DNA of 64,000 nt from an uncultured Anaerolineae bacterium (GCA_903875215.1 CAIQVH010000014.1:38772-102771); one strand, 5' to 3'. Positions 32,746 to 42,005 are shown, numbered from the stretch's first letter. The notes: generated by a model not told the origin, from the letters alone. Numbers and translations: made by a program.

Positions 32746-34072
32746 CGCATTGCTCCAATCTGCTGCTGTCCTGATCGAAACTTACGGCCGCCCGCTGGTT
32801 GTTCAGGCGATCCGTGCAACGCTAAACACTCTTCGAGAGCAGATCCAGGCCGGGGCAGAAGTCCCGCAAAACCAGGCCATTCTGGCCTTTGCTGCTGACC
32901 GTCTCGCCGGGTGGACAAAACCCACTCTCGAGCCGGTTATCAACGCCACGGGCGTTATCCTGCATACCAACCTCGGACGCGCTCCGCTCAGCCAAGCTGC
33001 CATCGCTGCCATGCAAATGGTGTCCCAGGGTTACTCCAACCTTGAATATGACCTGGCGACTGGAAAGCGCGGCTCCCGCCTGCTGCATGCCGAAGCCCTG
33101 TTGCAACAACTTACCGGCGCTGAAGCCGCCGTAATCGTCAACAACTGCGCGTCAGCAGTTTTGCTGACGCTTTCTGCTCTGGCCAGCCGGAAGAGCGTCA
33201 TCCTGGCCCGCTCACAACTGGTCGAAATTGGTGGCGGCTTTCGCATCCCCGATGTAATGAAACAAAGCGGCGCAAAACTGGTTGAAATCGGCACCACAAA
33301 TAAAATGCGGCTGGAAGATTACGAACAAGCCCTGCTAGGGTTTTCCACACCAGCTACCCAGCCCATCCTGATGCGGGTGCATCGGTCCAATTTTAAGTTG
33401 ACCGGTTTTACGTCTGAGCCAGAACCAGCCGAGATTGCCGGGCTGGCGCACCGCCAGGGTACTTTGCTGATTGATGACCTGGGTTCGGGTACACTGATCG
33501 ACGTCACGCCCTATGGCCTGTCCTACGAGCCCACGGTTCAAGCCTCGCTGGCTGCCGGAGCTGATATCCTCCTGTTTTCGGGGGATAAGCTGCTGGGCGG
33601 GCCGCAGGCCGGGATTATCCTGGGTCGGGCAGAATTGCTGGGAAAAATCAAGCGGCATCCGCTGGCGCGCGCGCTGCGCGCTGATAAACTGTGCCTGGCG
33701 GCTTTGAATGCCACCTTGCTGCATTATTTGAAGGATGAAGCGGTGCGGGAAATCCCTATCTGGCGGATGATTTCACAGACGTCGGAAAATTTACGGGACA
33801 GGGCGGAAGCCTGGCAACGGGAGATCGGCTGCGGCGAGGTGGTTTCGGCTGAGTCGACGGTGGGTGGTGGGAGTCTGCCGGGGGAGAGTCTGCCGACGTT
33901 TGTTCTCAGTCTGGCAGTCCAATCGCCCGATGCGTTCCTGGCGCGGTTGCGCGGCCTGGCGGTGCCCGTGGTCGCGCGCGCCGCGGATGGGCGAGTTTTG
34001 CTCGACCCGCGCACCGTCCTGCCGGGACAGGATGGCCAGCTGGTGCAAGCTTTGAAATTTTTGCTGTTGTAA
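32717..34072 (+). CDS. selA: L-seryl-tRNA(Sec) selenium transferase
   Basis: Start at ATG 32717 inside the end of the upstream gene, giving 451 residues, close to the family's usual 450-470. The N-terminal domain starts LRNLPSVDALLQSAAVL, followed by INATGVILHTNLGRAPLS, NNCASAVLLTLSALA, the PLP pocket LLIDDLGSGTLID and the lysine loop FSGDKLLGGPQAGIILG. SelA converts seryl-tRNA(Sec) to selenocysteinyl-tRNA using selenophosphate. No selB, selD or tRNA-Sec was seen in this window. A role in 2-selenouridine is not expected for this family. Confidence 0.93.
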   Translation: MPLRNLPSVDALLQSAAVLIETYGRPLVVQAIRATLNTLREQIQAGAEVPQNQAILAFAADRLAGWTKPTLEPVINATGVILHTNLGRAPLSQAAIAAMQMVSQGYSNLEYDLATGKRGSRLLHAEALLQQLTGAEAAVIVNNCASAVLLTLSALASRKSVILARSQLVEIGGGFRIPDVMKQSGAKLVEIGTTNKMRLEDYEQALLGFSTPATQPILMRVHRSNFKLTGFTSEPEPAEIAGLAHRQGTLLIDDLGSGTLIDVTPYGLSYEPTVQASLAAGADILLFSGDKLLGGPQAGIILGRAELLGKIKRHPLARALRADKLCLAALNATLLHYLKDEAVREIPIWRMISQTSENLRDRAEAWQREIGCGEVVSAESTVGGGSLPGESLPTFVLSLAVQSPDAFLARLRGLAVPVVARAADGRVLLDPRTVLPGQDGQLVQALKFLLL

Positions 34073-34080
34073 CGGGGGCT

Positions 34081-35061
34081 TTACTGCCAGTCCAGGAAGA
34101 CCTGCAAAACGCGCAGGTTCATGTCAAAGTCGGTATCCGTGTGGTTGGTCAGTTCGATGTCTACAGATGGAATTTGGTGTGTGTTGGATGCCCAGTCAGT
34201 CAGGTTGCCGGTGTAGTCGCAGCCGGTGTTGATGGGCGGGTAGGGGTAGGTGGTGACTGGCGCGATGGCCTCGGCCAAGAGGATGGAATCTGGGAAATCT
34301 GGGCGGCCGCCGGGGAAAATGCCCAACCCTGCGCTGTGGTAGCTGATCAGGGCGGCGGGTTTTATTTCGTCGATGAAATTGATCAGCGCCTGCACTTCCG
34401 GTTCGGAGCCGGGGCCGGTGCCAGCTGTGGTGGGGCGGTAGACCCAGCAGCCGTCGCGTGACCAGTCGGGTTTCCAGTTGTAGGGGAAATTGTGATTCAG
34501 GTCGACGTTGTTGGCGTTGGCGCGGCCCTCCACGCCCAGGTCGCGGTCATAGCCATCGGGGTTCAGGCTGCGTAAAATGTAGAGTGTACTTTTGGCGGGG
34601 AGCCGTTCCGGGTGGTCGATCAGGTAGGCGATGATTTCATCGGCCAATTCAATTGTATTGTGTTCATAGCCGCCATGGGTTCCAGCCACGATCAGTTTGA
34701 CGACCGGGCCATTGCCAAACCGGATGATTTCCAGTGGGCGATCCTCCACCGACCGGCCAATTTCGCGCACGTTGCCGGGGGGAGTAACCCAGGGTGTCAG
34801 GCTGGGGCCGGGAGAGGGGGTTGGCCAGGGTGTGATGGTGGGCCGTTGCGTGGGGGGTGGAACGGGTGTGATGGAGGGTTTGGGGGTCCAGGTGGGTGGG
34901 TGCGTGGCCATGAGAATGGGCGCAGGGTTGGCTTCCACTTCCCCGGCGCGGGCCGGGAAGGCGCTGTTGAACAGGTACCAGCCGCCTGCCAGGAGCAGGA
35001 TCAACACCAGGTTGCCTAGCCATAGGCTTGTGGCCAGCCTGTTCAGCCCTTTTTTATTCAT
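34081..35061 (-). CDS. Membrane-anchored M14 zinc carboxypeptidase
   Basis: Start at ATG 35061, overlapping the cinA stop by eight bases; 326 residues. A short N-terminal tail and one membrane helix (about 14-34) are followed by a Pro/Thr-rich stalk (about 48-95) and an M14 domain. The zinc ligands are visible as HGGYE (His and Glu) and His in SYHSAGLG; NNVDLNHNFP carries the substrate-binding Asn/Arg-type region, and SVDIELTNH holds the catalytic Glu. The domain resembles MpaA/gamma-D-glutamyl-diaminopimelate peptidases, so a role in trimming wall peptides outside the membrane is likely but not proven. It is the second gene of a cinA operon. Confidence 0.88.
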   Translation of the reverse strand: MNKKGLNRLATSLWLGNLVLILLLAGGWYLFNSAFPARAGEVEANPAPILMATHPPTWTPKPSITPVPPPTQRPTITPWPTPSPGPSLTPWVTPPGNVREIGRSVEDRPLEIIRFGNGPVVKLIVAGTHGGYEHNTIELADEIIAYLIDHPERLPAKSTLYILRSLNPDGYDRDLGVEGRANANNVDLNHNFPYNWKPDWSRDGCWVYRPTTAGTGPGSEPEVQALINFIDEIKPAALISYHSAGLGIFPGGRPDFPDSILLAEAIAPVTTYPYPPINTGCDYTGNLTDWASNTHQIPSVDIELTNHTDTDFDMNLRVLQVFLDWQ

Positions 35062-36214
35062 GCGCGTCCAGTTGGCGGCGCAACCAATCGAGAGCGGCGT
35101 TGGCGCCCCAATTGGCGACATTTTTGGGATGCCCACCATAACCGCGTGTTTGTGTGGATTGGGAATTTGCGCTGACCAGGGTAAGTTCTGCGCTGGACCC
35201 AGCGGTGGCTGCGTTGACTGTCAACCCGATCGCCAGGCTGGCCCCGGAAATTTTCTGCTGCGCTGTGGCTGCTTCGGCAAGCACTTGGCCAGATGGCAGG
35301 CTGGTGAGCACCTGTCCGCCGAGAAACAACCCGTTTTTCAGGCTGGCCAGCCGCCGAGTCAATTCTCCGCCGGTATCCACTTCCACCACCGTCAGCGATT
35401 GCCCGTCCCTGGTGAGAGCAGACATGACCACGGATTCGAGGGTTTCTTCATCGGCACCATAAATGACGTTCCCCAATCGTTGCCGGAGTGTGTTTTCAAC
35501 TCCTGAAATCAAGGTGTCGGCCTGGGTCTCGCTCTCGGCCTTGGCGGTAATGCGAATATCGACGACGCCATAATGTGCTGCCAGGCCAACGGTCGGGTTG
35601 GAAAGGGTTTCCAGATCGCCAATTTGCTCGTCGATGACCGATTCGCCCATCCCGGCAGTATGCAGAACCCGCGCCTTAATCGTACCAGTCAACTGGTAGC
35701 GGCGGCGCAGATAGGGGAAGAGCTCATTTTCAGCCAGGTATTCCATTTCACGCGGCACGCCAGGAAGCGAAATCAGGCATTTGTGACCTTGTTCAACGAT
35801 GAAAGCTGGGGCGGTGCCAACAGGGTTTTTTATCGGCAGTGCGCCAGCGGGAATATAGGCCTGCCGTTTTTGGTTTTCGGTGGGAATGCGCCCAAAGCGC
35901 TGCATGCGCTCGTTGATTTGCTCCCACAAGGCTGGCAGGTAAACGGTTTCGACGCCGAAGGCCAGGGCGACGGCTTCGCGGGTTGGGTCGTCTACGGTTG
36001 GGCCAAGGCCGCCGGTGGTGATGATGATATCGGTGCGCTGCAGGGTTTCGCGGATGATCTCCGCGATGCGGGCGGTATTATCGCCGACTGTGGCGGTGCG
36101 AAAAACGTCCACGTTCAGGTCGCGCAGCCGGCGGGCCAGGTAGGCGGAGTTGGTGTCAACGATTTCCCCGAGCAGGATCTCAGTTCCGATGGTGATGATT
36201 TCAGCAGATGGCAT
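35054..36214 (-). CDS. cinA: CinA family protein with degenerate C-terminal PncC domain
   Basis: Start at ATG 36214; an earlier start would add an unlikely hydrophobic leader. The product has 386 residues against about 410-420 in typical full-length CinA. The N-terminal MoCF-like domain (about 1-165) has EIITIGTEILLGEIVDTNSAYLARRL and TTGGLGPTVDDPTREAVA, as in ADP-ribose pyrophosphatase/MoCF proteins. A KH-like linker follows. In the C-terminal NMN-deamidase region the usual AESxTGG motif reads VEVDTGGELTRR (about 275-285), lacking the catalytic serine. Family work assigns CinA to pyridine-nucleotide recycling. Here the deamidase half is probably inactive and only the N-terminal activity is expected. 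Confidence 0.88.
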   Translation of the reverse strand: MPSAEIITIGTEILLGEIVDTNSAYLARRLRDLNVDVFRTATVGDNTARIAEIIRETLQRTDIIITTGGLGPTVDDPTREAVALAFGVETVYLPALWEQINERMQRFGRIPTENQKRQAYIPAGALPIKNPVGTAPAFIVEQGHKCLISLPGVPREMEYLAENELFPYLRRRYQLTGTIKARVLHTAGMGESVIDEQIGDLETLSNPTVGLAAHYGVVDIRITAKAESETQADTLISGVENTLRQRLGNVIYGADEETLESVVMSALTRDGQSLTVVEVDTGGELTRRLASLKNGLFLGGQVLTSLPSGQVLAEAATAQQKISGASLAIGLTVNAATAGSSAELTLVSANSQSTQTRGYGGHPKNVANWGANAALDWLRRQLDAHE

Positions 36215-36297
36215 GTTTTTAATAAGGAAAAAGAACAGGATGATGTATAAGGTAATTTTACCGTTCAGACCTGATTTTGCGGCAGGCAATATTCTAA

Positions 36298-36334
36298 TTC
36301 AAAAGCGCAGAGATGGGTTCTCTGCGCTTTTGAA
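36298..36334 (-). terminator. Terminator after the liv operon
   Basis: A 16-bp perfect stem TTCAAAAGCGCAGAGA and its complement with a 5-nt loop, between the livF stop and the cinA start. On the minus strand it ends transcription before livF in coordinate order only if read from cinA, so it most likely separates cinA transcripts from the livF region or acts downstream of the upstream cinA promoter. It lies upstream of neither liv promoter. Confidence 0.6.
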
Positions 36335-36353
36335 TATTCGGGGGGGAAGGAGT

Positions 36354-37061
36354 TTATTCCACGCCCAGGTAGGATTTTTGCACCATTTCGTTTTCCTGAA
36401 GTTTGGCGGCGTTGTCTGTCAGGATGATTTCGCCGGTCTGGATGACGTAGCCGCGGTGGGCGATGGAGAGTGCCATCAGGGCATTTTGTTCGACCAGCAG
36501 GATGGTGGTGCCTTCCTTGTTGATCGCGACGATGGTGTCAAAGATCAGATCAACGAGGATGGGGGAGAGGCCCATGGAGGGTTCATCGAGCAGGAGGATG
36601 CGCGGGCGCGCCATCAGGGCGCGGCCCATGGCCAGCATCTGCTGTTCGCCGCCAGAGAGGGTGCCGCCTTTCTGCTTGATACGTTCCTTCAGGCGCGGGA
36701 ACAGGCCGAAGACGCGTTCCAAATCTTGTTGGATGCCGTCTTTGTCGGTACGGGCGTAAGCGCCCATTTCCAGGTTTTCCAGCACGCTCATGCGTGGGAA
36801 AATCATGCGGCCTTCGGGGCTTTGCGCAATTCCTTTGGCGGCAACCTGGTGCGAGGGGAGTTTGTGCAATTCCAGGTCGTCGAGTTTGATGCTGCCGCTG
36901 CGAGGACGCAAAAGACCCTGGATGGTGCGCAGGGTGGTGGTTTTTCCTGCGCCATTGGAGCCGATCAGGGTGACGATTTCGCCGTCATCAACTTTGAGCG
37001 AAATTCCCTTGAGGGCATGGATGTTGCCATAGTAAGTGTGTACATCGGTTAGTTCGAGCAT
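36354..37061 (-). CDS. livF: Branched-chain amino acid ABC transporter ATPase LivF
   Basis: 235 residues, the normal LivF size. Walker A GSNGAGKTT (about 35-43), the Q-loop region, signature LSGGEQQMLAMGRALM, Walker B ILLLDEPSMGLSP and the H-loop in TTILLVEQNALMAL are all present. It forms the ATPase pair with LivG and powers uptake through LivH/LivM. It is the last gene of the five-gene operon, 20 bp after livG. Confidence 0.95.
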   Translation of the reverse strand: MLELTDVHTYYGNIHALKGISLKVDDGEIVTLIGSNGAGKTTTLRTIQGLLRPRSGSIKLDDLELHKLPSHQVAAKGIAQSPEGRMIFPRMSVLENLEMGAYARTDKDGIQQDLERVFGLFPRLKERIKQKGGTLSGGEQQMLAMGRALMARPRILLLDEPSMGLSPILVDLIFDTIVAINKEGTTILLVEQNALMALSIAHRGYVIQTGEIILTDNAAKLQENEMVQKSYLGVE

Positions 37062-37081
37062 GAAAACATCACTCCTCAGGG

Positions 37082-37867
37082 TTATGTGTGGTGCTTGGAG
37101 GCTTTGCCTTTGCCCAGGTAGGCTTCGATGACCTGGGGGTTGCTCTGAACCTCGGCAGGGGCGCCTTCAGCGATTTTTTCGCCATGGTCAAGCACGGAGA
37201 CGCGGTCTGATATGGTCATGACCACGCGCATGTGGTGTTCGATGAGCAGGATGGTCAGACCAAGTTCGCTGCGCAGGCGCTTGATGAAGTTGGTCAGGTC
37301 AACGGTTTCGTTGGGGTTCATGCCAGCGGTGGGCTCGTCGAGCAGGAGCAGCTTGGGGTTGGTCGCCAGGGCGCGGGCGATTTCCAGGCGGCGCTGCAGG
37401 CCATATGGCAAGTTCTTGGCGTAGGTTTCGGCGTCCGAGCGGCGCAGGCCAACAAATTCGAGCATGTCGAGTGCTTCAGCGCGGGCAGTGGCCTCTTCGT
37501 GCATGGTGGCCGGGCTGTGCAGGATCTGGCCGATCAGGGTTGAGTGCAGCCGGACGTGTTTGCCGACGAGAACGTTGTCGATGGCACTCATGTTGGCGAA
37601 CAGGCGGATATTTTGGAAGGTGCGGGCGATGCCCAGGGCGGTAATGTCGAAGGATTTTTTACCGATCAGGCTGTTGCCATCGAAATGCATTTCACCGCTG
37701 GTGACAGGATAGATGCCGGTGATGGTGTTGAAGAAGGTCGTTTTTCCGGCGCCATTGGGGCCAATCAGGCTGGCGATCATGCCTTTTTCGATGACAAAAT
37801 CAACTTTGTTGACTGCTGTGAGGCCGCCGAAGGTTTTAGTGATGCTACGGGCTTCAAAGAATTCCAT
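37082..37867 (-). CDS. livG: Branched-chain amino acid ABC transporter ATPase LivG
   Basis: 261 residues with Walker A GPNGAGKTTFFN, the LivG-type insert ITALGIARTFQNIRLFANMSAIDNVLVG, and a signature that reads NLPYGLQRRLEIARAL, the usual LivG variant of LSGGQ. Walker B LLLLDEPTAGMNPNE, HHMRVVMTISDRVSVLDHG and the C-terminal EAYLGKG, typical of LivG, are also present. Partner of LivF; starts nine bases after livM ends. Confidence 0.95.
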   Translation of the reverse strand: MEFFEARSITKTFGGLTAVNKVDFVIEKGMIASLIGPNGAGKTTFFNTITGIYPVTSGEMHFDGNSLIGKKSFDITALGIARTFQNIRLFANMSAIDNVLVGKHVRLHSTLIGQILHSPATMHEEATARAEALDMLEFVGLRRSDAETYAKNLPYGLQRRLEIARALATNPKLLLLDEPTAGMNPNETVDLTNFIKRLRSELGLTILLIEHHMRVVMTISDRVSVLDHGEKIAEGAPAEVQSNPQVIEAYLGKGKASKHHT

Positions 37868-37876
37868 TCTGGCCTC

Positions 37877-39424
37877 CTACGCCTGTGCCTCTGCGGCAGC
37901 CTGGTCCGCAGCTATTTCTTCATCGCTGCGCAGTTCAGCTTTGCGCTGGGCGCTGGGGATCAAGCCTTCCGGACGGACGGCCATCATAATGACCAGGGTC
38001 AGACCGAAGAGCAAGAAACGGTAGAGGATGGGGTTGGCATTTTGCTCAACCGCAGCTCGCAGGGTGGGATTGGAAGACAAGGCGGGCAGAATGGTCGCCT
38101 TCAACAGGCCGGCAAGAAAGTCCTTGAGGGCCGGCAGGAACAGGCGGTCAGCGCTCATGATGACCATACCGCCGACAATCACGCCGTTGATGTTGCCCAG
38201 ACCACCCAGAATGACCATACAGAGCACGATGATGGATACGCTGAAGTCGAACACGCTGGGGAAAATACCGCGCACATAGGCTCCGTAGAAGGCGCCGGCA
38301 AAACCGGAGAAGGTGGCGCCCATAGCGAAGGCCAGCAATTTGGTGCGGACGGGATCGATGCCCATTTGGGATGCGGCCAATTCATCTTCGCGGATCGCCA
38401 TCCAGGCGCGTCCCATTCGGCTGTCGCGCAGACGCTGGATGAGGAACACGGAGAGCAGGATGATGGCGATAATCAGGAAATACCAGGGGATGGGGTTGTT
38501 GGACTGGAATTCCCCGATGATCGGGAGAATTGGGCGGCCAATTGGGCTGATGCCTTTTTCGCCGGCAGTCAGGTCAACGTCTTGCATGAAGGTGATGCAG
38601 GATGTCTGGATGCGGAAGAGCGGCAAAATCCAGCAGGTGAAAGGTTCCTGGATGGTGACTTTGATCAGGTTCTTGAAGAGTACGGGGACGATTTCGCCAA
38701 AGCCCAGGGTCACAATGGCGAGGTAGTCACCGCGCAATGGCAGGGTGGGGGCGCCGAGGATCAGGCCAAAGATGCCGGCTACTCCCGCGGCGATCCAGAT
38801 GACCAGCCAGAAGTTCAGGAAGATGCCATGCTGGGGCGAGGAGAGGATGCCGGTGGTGTAGGCGCCAATGGCAAAGAAAGCGGCGTATCCCAAGTCGAGC
38901 AGGCCGGCAAACCCTACGACGATGTTCAGACCGAGGGCCAGGATGGTGAAAATCAGGGCAAAGATGACCTGGGCCGTCCAGCGCAAGCCGGTGAACTTGT
39001 CGATGAAGGGGAAGGAAATGACCACGAAGGTCAGTAGGACAATTTGGGCAATTCTTTGCCAGCGCAGGGGCAAGATATGCATCAACGTGAGGGCGAAGGA
39101 GAAGAATATCAGGCCTCCTATCCCGGTGGCGTTGGCCTGCAGCATGGTATTGAATGGGATGGGCTTCTTCCCGATGGCAGCGGCAACGTAGTAGTTTTGG
39201 AAGATGCTGAGCGCTAGCAGGATGACCGCGGTGATGAGTGTCGGGAGGAGGGCTTCCTTGATGGAATCTTGCCATTTTTGGGCTTTGGATTGGCCGAAAA
39301 GGTAGTATCCCAGACCCAGGCCGGCGATCCCGCCTGCGACCACAATCGCCCAACCTCCAAACAGGAAGGCGACGAATCCGGCTGCGAGTGCAATGCTGAT
39401 GCTTGTTTTGATGTGTTTATTCAT
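37877..39424 (-). CDS. livM: Branched-chain amino acid ABC transporter permease LivM
   Basis: Start at ATG 39424, seven bases after the livH stop; a TTG at 39448 is a less likely alternative. At 515 residues it is longer than common LivM (300-420) because of extra N-terminal membrane segments and a loop around 300-340 (CWILPLFRIQTSCITFMQDV) before the usual SNNPIPWYFLIIA. The permease core is shown by ALGLNIVVGFAGLLDLGYAAFFAIGAYT, GDYLAIVTLGFGEI and GRAWMAIREDELAASQMGID, the loop that touches the ATPase. It is an inner-membrane channel subunit with LivH. Confidence 0.93.
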   Translation of the reverse strand: MNKHIKTSISIALAAGFVAFLFGGWAIVVAGGIAGLGLGYYLFGQSKAQKWQDSIKEALLPTLITAVILLALSIFQNYYVAAAIGKKPIPFNTMLQANATGIGGLIFFSFALTLMHILPLRWQRIAQIVLLTFVVISFPFIDKFTGLRWTAQVIFALIFTILALGLNIVVGFAGLLDLGYAAFFAIGAYTTGILSSPQHGIFLNFWLVIWIAAGVAGIFGLILGAPTLPLRGDYLAIVTLGFGEIVPVLFKNLIKVTIQEPFTCWILPLFRIQTSCITFMQDVDLTAGEKGISPIGRPILPIIGEFQSNNPIPWYFLIIAIILLSVFLIQRLRDSRMGRAWMAIREDELAASQMGIDPVRTKLLAFAMGATFSGFAGAFYGAYVRGIFPSVFDFSVSIIVLCMVILGGLGNINGVIVGGMVIMSADRLFLPALKDFLAGLLKATILPALSSNPTLRAAVEQNANPILYRFLLFGLTLVIMMAVRPEGLIPSAQRKAELRSDEEIAADQAAAEAQA

Positions 39425-39431
39425 CGCGGGC

Positions 39432-40544
39432 CTATGCTTTCTCGCCAACTTGTTCTCCGAGCAGGCCGGAGGGGCGGAACAGGAGGATCAATACCAGGGT
39501 TGCAAAGACCCAAGCATTGGTCCAGCGGGCGTTCAGGTAGCCGTCACTGAATGAAGCCAGCAGGCCGATCAGGATGCCGCCCAGCATGGCGCCGGTGATG
39601 TTACCGATGCCCCCCAATACAGCGGCTGTAAAGGATTGTAGACCGGCGCGGAATCCCATGAACCACCAGGCGGTGTTGTTGTAGAGCCCGGCCATGAGCC
39701 CGGCTGCGCCTGCCAGTCCACCGCCGATGAGGAAGGTGGTGCTGATGACCCAGTCGATGTCGATGCCGAGCATTTTGGCAGCGTCACGGTTTTGGGCGGT
39801 GGCGCGCATGGCTTTTCCCATTTTAGTGTTCTGGACGAAGAGGCGCAGGGCCAGCATCATGGCACCAGCCAGTACCATCACCATTAGGTCTTTGATGGTA
39901 AAACGCAGGGCAATCCCGGTGTTGGCGAGCAGGTTGACATCTAACCCGTAGGCGGCCATGATTTTTCCCAACAGGTCGGGGAAAACTTTTTGGGATGCGC
40001 CGCCGGTGGTGCCAAACGAAGGAACCAGCCAGGATTGAGCGGCCCAGATCAGGCCGGTATTTTCAAGGATGAACGACACACCGATTGCAGAAATCAACGC
40101 AGCCAGGCGGGATGAATTTCGTAACCGGCGATAGGCCACGCGTTCGACAGTAGCATTCAGACCGGCGCCAACTGCAATGGCAATTACCAGAGCCAGGATC
40201 AGGCCCAGGATGATTTTTCCGGGCGAATCGGTGTCGAGGGTGCCTGTCAGCGAAAGGACGGTCAAAGAGGTGAACACGCCAATCATATAGACATCGCCGT
40301 GGGCGAAATTGACGAGTTCGATGATGCCATAGACCATGGTGTAGCCGAGACCGATGATCGCAATGATCGCGCCATTGGCCAGACCGATGATCAGGAATTG
40401 GACGAGTTGCAAGGGATTGGCCTGGATGGCCGCGGCGATGTTGGGGATATCGAAACCTGCAATTGGCCCGAGCAAAAGAACAATATACAGAACCAGCGCA
40501 GCGATAACGATGCGTCTGATATTCAATTTGGAAGCCTTACCCAT
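39432..40544 (-). CDS. livH: Branched-chain amino acid ABC transporter permease LivH
   Basis: Start at ATG 40544, with GGGAGGAA directly upstream; 370 residues. Many membrane helices; the diagnostic NGAIIAIIGLGYTMVYGIIELVNFAHGDVYMIG and the cytoplasmic loop TKMGKAMRATAQNRDAAKMLGID are present. There is a long insert after SWLVPSFGTTGG compared with E. coli LivH. It is first after the binding-protein gene, separated from it by a terminator-like hairpin that would lower expression of the membrane parts relative to the binding protein. Confidence 0.94.
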   Translation of the reverse strand: MGKASKLNIRRIVIAALVLYIVLLLGPIAGFDIPNIAAAIQANPLQLVQFLIIGLANGAIIAIIGLGYTMVYGIIELVNFAHGDVYMIGVFTSLTVLSLTGTLDTDSPGKIILGLILALVIAIAVGAGLNATVERVAYRRLRNSSRLAALISAIGVSFILENTGLIWAAQSWLVPSFGTTGGASQKVFPDLLGKIMAAYGLDVNLLANTGIALRFTIKDLMVMVLAGAMMLALRLFVQNTKMGKAMRATAQNRDAAKMLGIDIDWVISTTFLIGGGLAGAAGLMAGLYNNTAWWFMGFRAGLQSFTAAVLGGIGNITGAMLGGILIGLLASFSDGYLNARWTNAWVFATLVLILLFRPSGLLGEQVGEKA

Positions 40545-40578
40545 GTTCCTCCCATTGGTTGTTGCACCTTTGTGGTGG

Positions 40579-40618
40579 AAAAAAAAGGGAGGGGGCGGCA
40601 TGTGGAATGCCGCCCCCT
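40579..40618 (-). terminator. Intra-operon terminator between livK and livH
   Basis: On the minus strand a 12-bp GC-rich stem (AGGGGGCGGCAT and complement, 5-nt loop) is followed three bases later by eight T residues. Partial read-through would give more binding protein than permease. Confidence 0.88.
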
Positions 40619-40634
40619 TTGGATGCGAGATTTC

Positions 40635-41951
40635 TTACCGGAAGGTGCCGACGGAGACGTAACCGCCACCCTGGACCTGATAGAAGGTCATATCGGTCAG
40701 GCTGGTGTCGCCATTGGCATCAAAGGACCAGGTACCCAGAGCGCCACCGAAATCTTTGATGGCGAACACGGCGGCGCGGACGGCTTCGCGGTTGGTGGGA
40801 TCGCCACCGGCGGCGCAGACATCTTCGATCGCCTTGAGGGCAACGTTCATGGTCTCATAGCCGTACACAGCATAGGGCTCGGTCAGAGGGCCGAACTTGG
40901 CTTCGTAGTCCACAACGAACTTCTTACCAGCTTCGGGCAGTTCGGTGAGGGGAACGCCAGCGACGGAAGCGTAAGCGCCTTCGGCAACATCAGCGCCGGC
41001 GCCGTCAATGAAGGCCTGGGTCTGGATGCCATCGGGACCAACGTACTTGACGGTCTTGTTGTCACCCATGATCGCGACCTTGTCTTTGAGCAGCTGGGAA
41101 GCGTTGTTGTCAACGACCATGCCAACATAAATGGCATCCGGAGCGCCGCCATTGTTGCTGGTGGAGATTTTGGTCATCAGGGCTTTGTAGTCAGCGGCCT
41201 TCGGGTCGATGCCTTCGTGGCCGAGGACGGTCAGGCCAATTTCCTTGGCGGTGGCTTCGAACACATCCGCAACACCCTTGCCGTACAGTTCCTGGTCGTC
41301 CAGGATATAGACGGAAGTGGCGCCGAGGGACTTGACGAAATTGGCGGCAACTTTGCCCTGGATGTCATCCGCGGCAACGACGCGGGTGTAGGAGCGGACA
41401 CCGGTGGGATAGTAGGAGTCGGTCACACCAGGCAGGTCTTTATCGGCTTTGGTCAGACCGGGGTTGGTGTTGGCGGGCGAAACCATGACCAGCGGGCCAG
41501 CGCCATTCAAAATCGGAATGGACAGCTTGGCAGCGCCAGAGTTGAAGGTGCCGAGGTAGGCCACGATCGAGCTGTCGGCGGCAGCTTTGTTGGCGTTTTC
41601 GGTTTCAACGGCGGGATCCCACTTGCCCAGGGCGGCGGAAGCGTCATCCCAAGGTTCGTATTCCAGGGTGTATTTGCCACCGCAAGCCTGCATATTGGCC
41701 TGTTCGAGGCGCAGCTGCATGGCGTTGACGATGGTCTGGGTCTGGGTCAGCGACGAGCCGGTCATCGGCAGGCTGGAGACGATCTTGAGCGTGCCAACCG
41801 GGCCAGCCGGCGCAGCCGGGGCTTCAGTAGCGGCGGCGGGGGCAGCCGGTTCGGCCGGAGCTTCGGTGGCAGCCGGGGCGCTACCGCAGGCAGCCAGAAT
41901 CATGCTGGCGGCAACCAACAACGTGAACAGAGCGAACAAACGTTTGGACAT
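40635..41951 (-). CDS. livK: Branched-chain amino acid ABC transporter substrate-binding lipoprotein
   Basis: Start at ATG 41951 with AAGGAGGAAGAAG upstream, giving 438 residues. The signal peptide ends in lipobox LAAC with Cys22, so it is lipid-anchored outside the membrane. An Ala/Pro/Glu-rich linker follows, then a type I periplasmic-binding fold: LKIVSSLPMTGSSLTQTQTI, VAYLGTFNSGAAKLSIPILN, VSPANTNPGLTK, SVYILDDQELYGKGVADVF, and late YGYETMNVALKAIE. The family binds branched-chain amino acids, amides or urea; ligand specificity cannot be read from sequence. It is the first gene of the liv operon. Confidence 0.93.
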   Translation of the reverse strand: MSKRLFALFTLLVAASMILAACGSAPAATEAPAEPAAPAAATEAPAAPAGPVGTLKIVSSLPMTGSSLTQTQTIVNAMQLRLEQANMQACGGKYTLEYEPWDDASAALGKWDPAVETENANKAAADSSIVAYLGTFNSGAAKLSIPILNGAGPLVMVSPANTNPGLTKADKDLPGVTDSYYPTGVRSYTRVVAADDIQGKVAANFVKSLGATSVYILDDQELYGKGVADVFEATAKEIGLTVLGHEGIDPKAADYKALMTKISTSNNGGAPDAIYVGMVVDNNASQLLKDKVAIMGDNKTVKYVGPDGIQTQAFIDGAGADVAEGAYASVAGVPLTELPEAGKKFVVDYEAKFGPLTEPYAVYGYETMNVALKAIEDVCAAGGDPTNREAVRAAVFAIKDFGGALGTWSFDANGDTSLTDMTFYQVQGGGYVSVGTFR

Positions 41952-42005
41952 TCTTCTTCCTCCTTGAAAGAGTGAACGGTTTTTTTTGCCTGTCTTATAA
42001 GCCCG

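Noticed and set aside
37544..39037. Long plus-strand reading frame opposite livG and livM
   Set aside because: It is the antisense shadow of the liv genes, with biased composition and no motif; the minus-strand genes have all family motifs.
40299..41975. Long plus-strand reading frame opposite livK and livH
   Set aside because: A mirror of two clear transporter genes; Gly/Asp/Val-rich composition is typical of antisense frames in high-G+C DNA.
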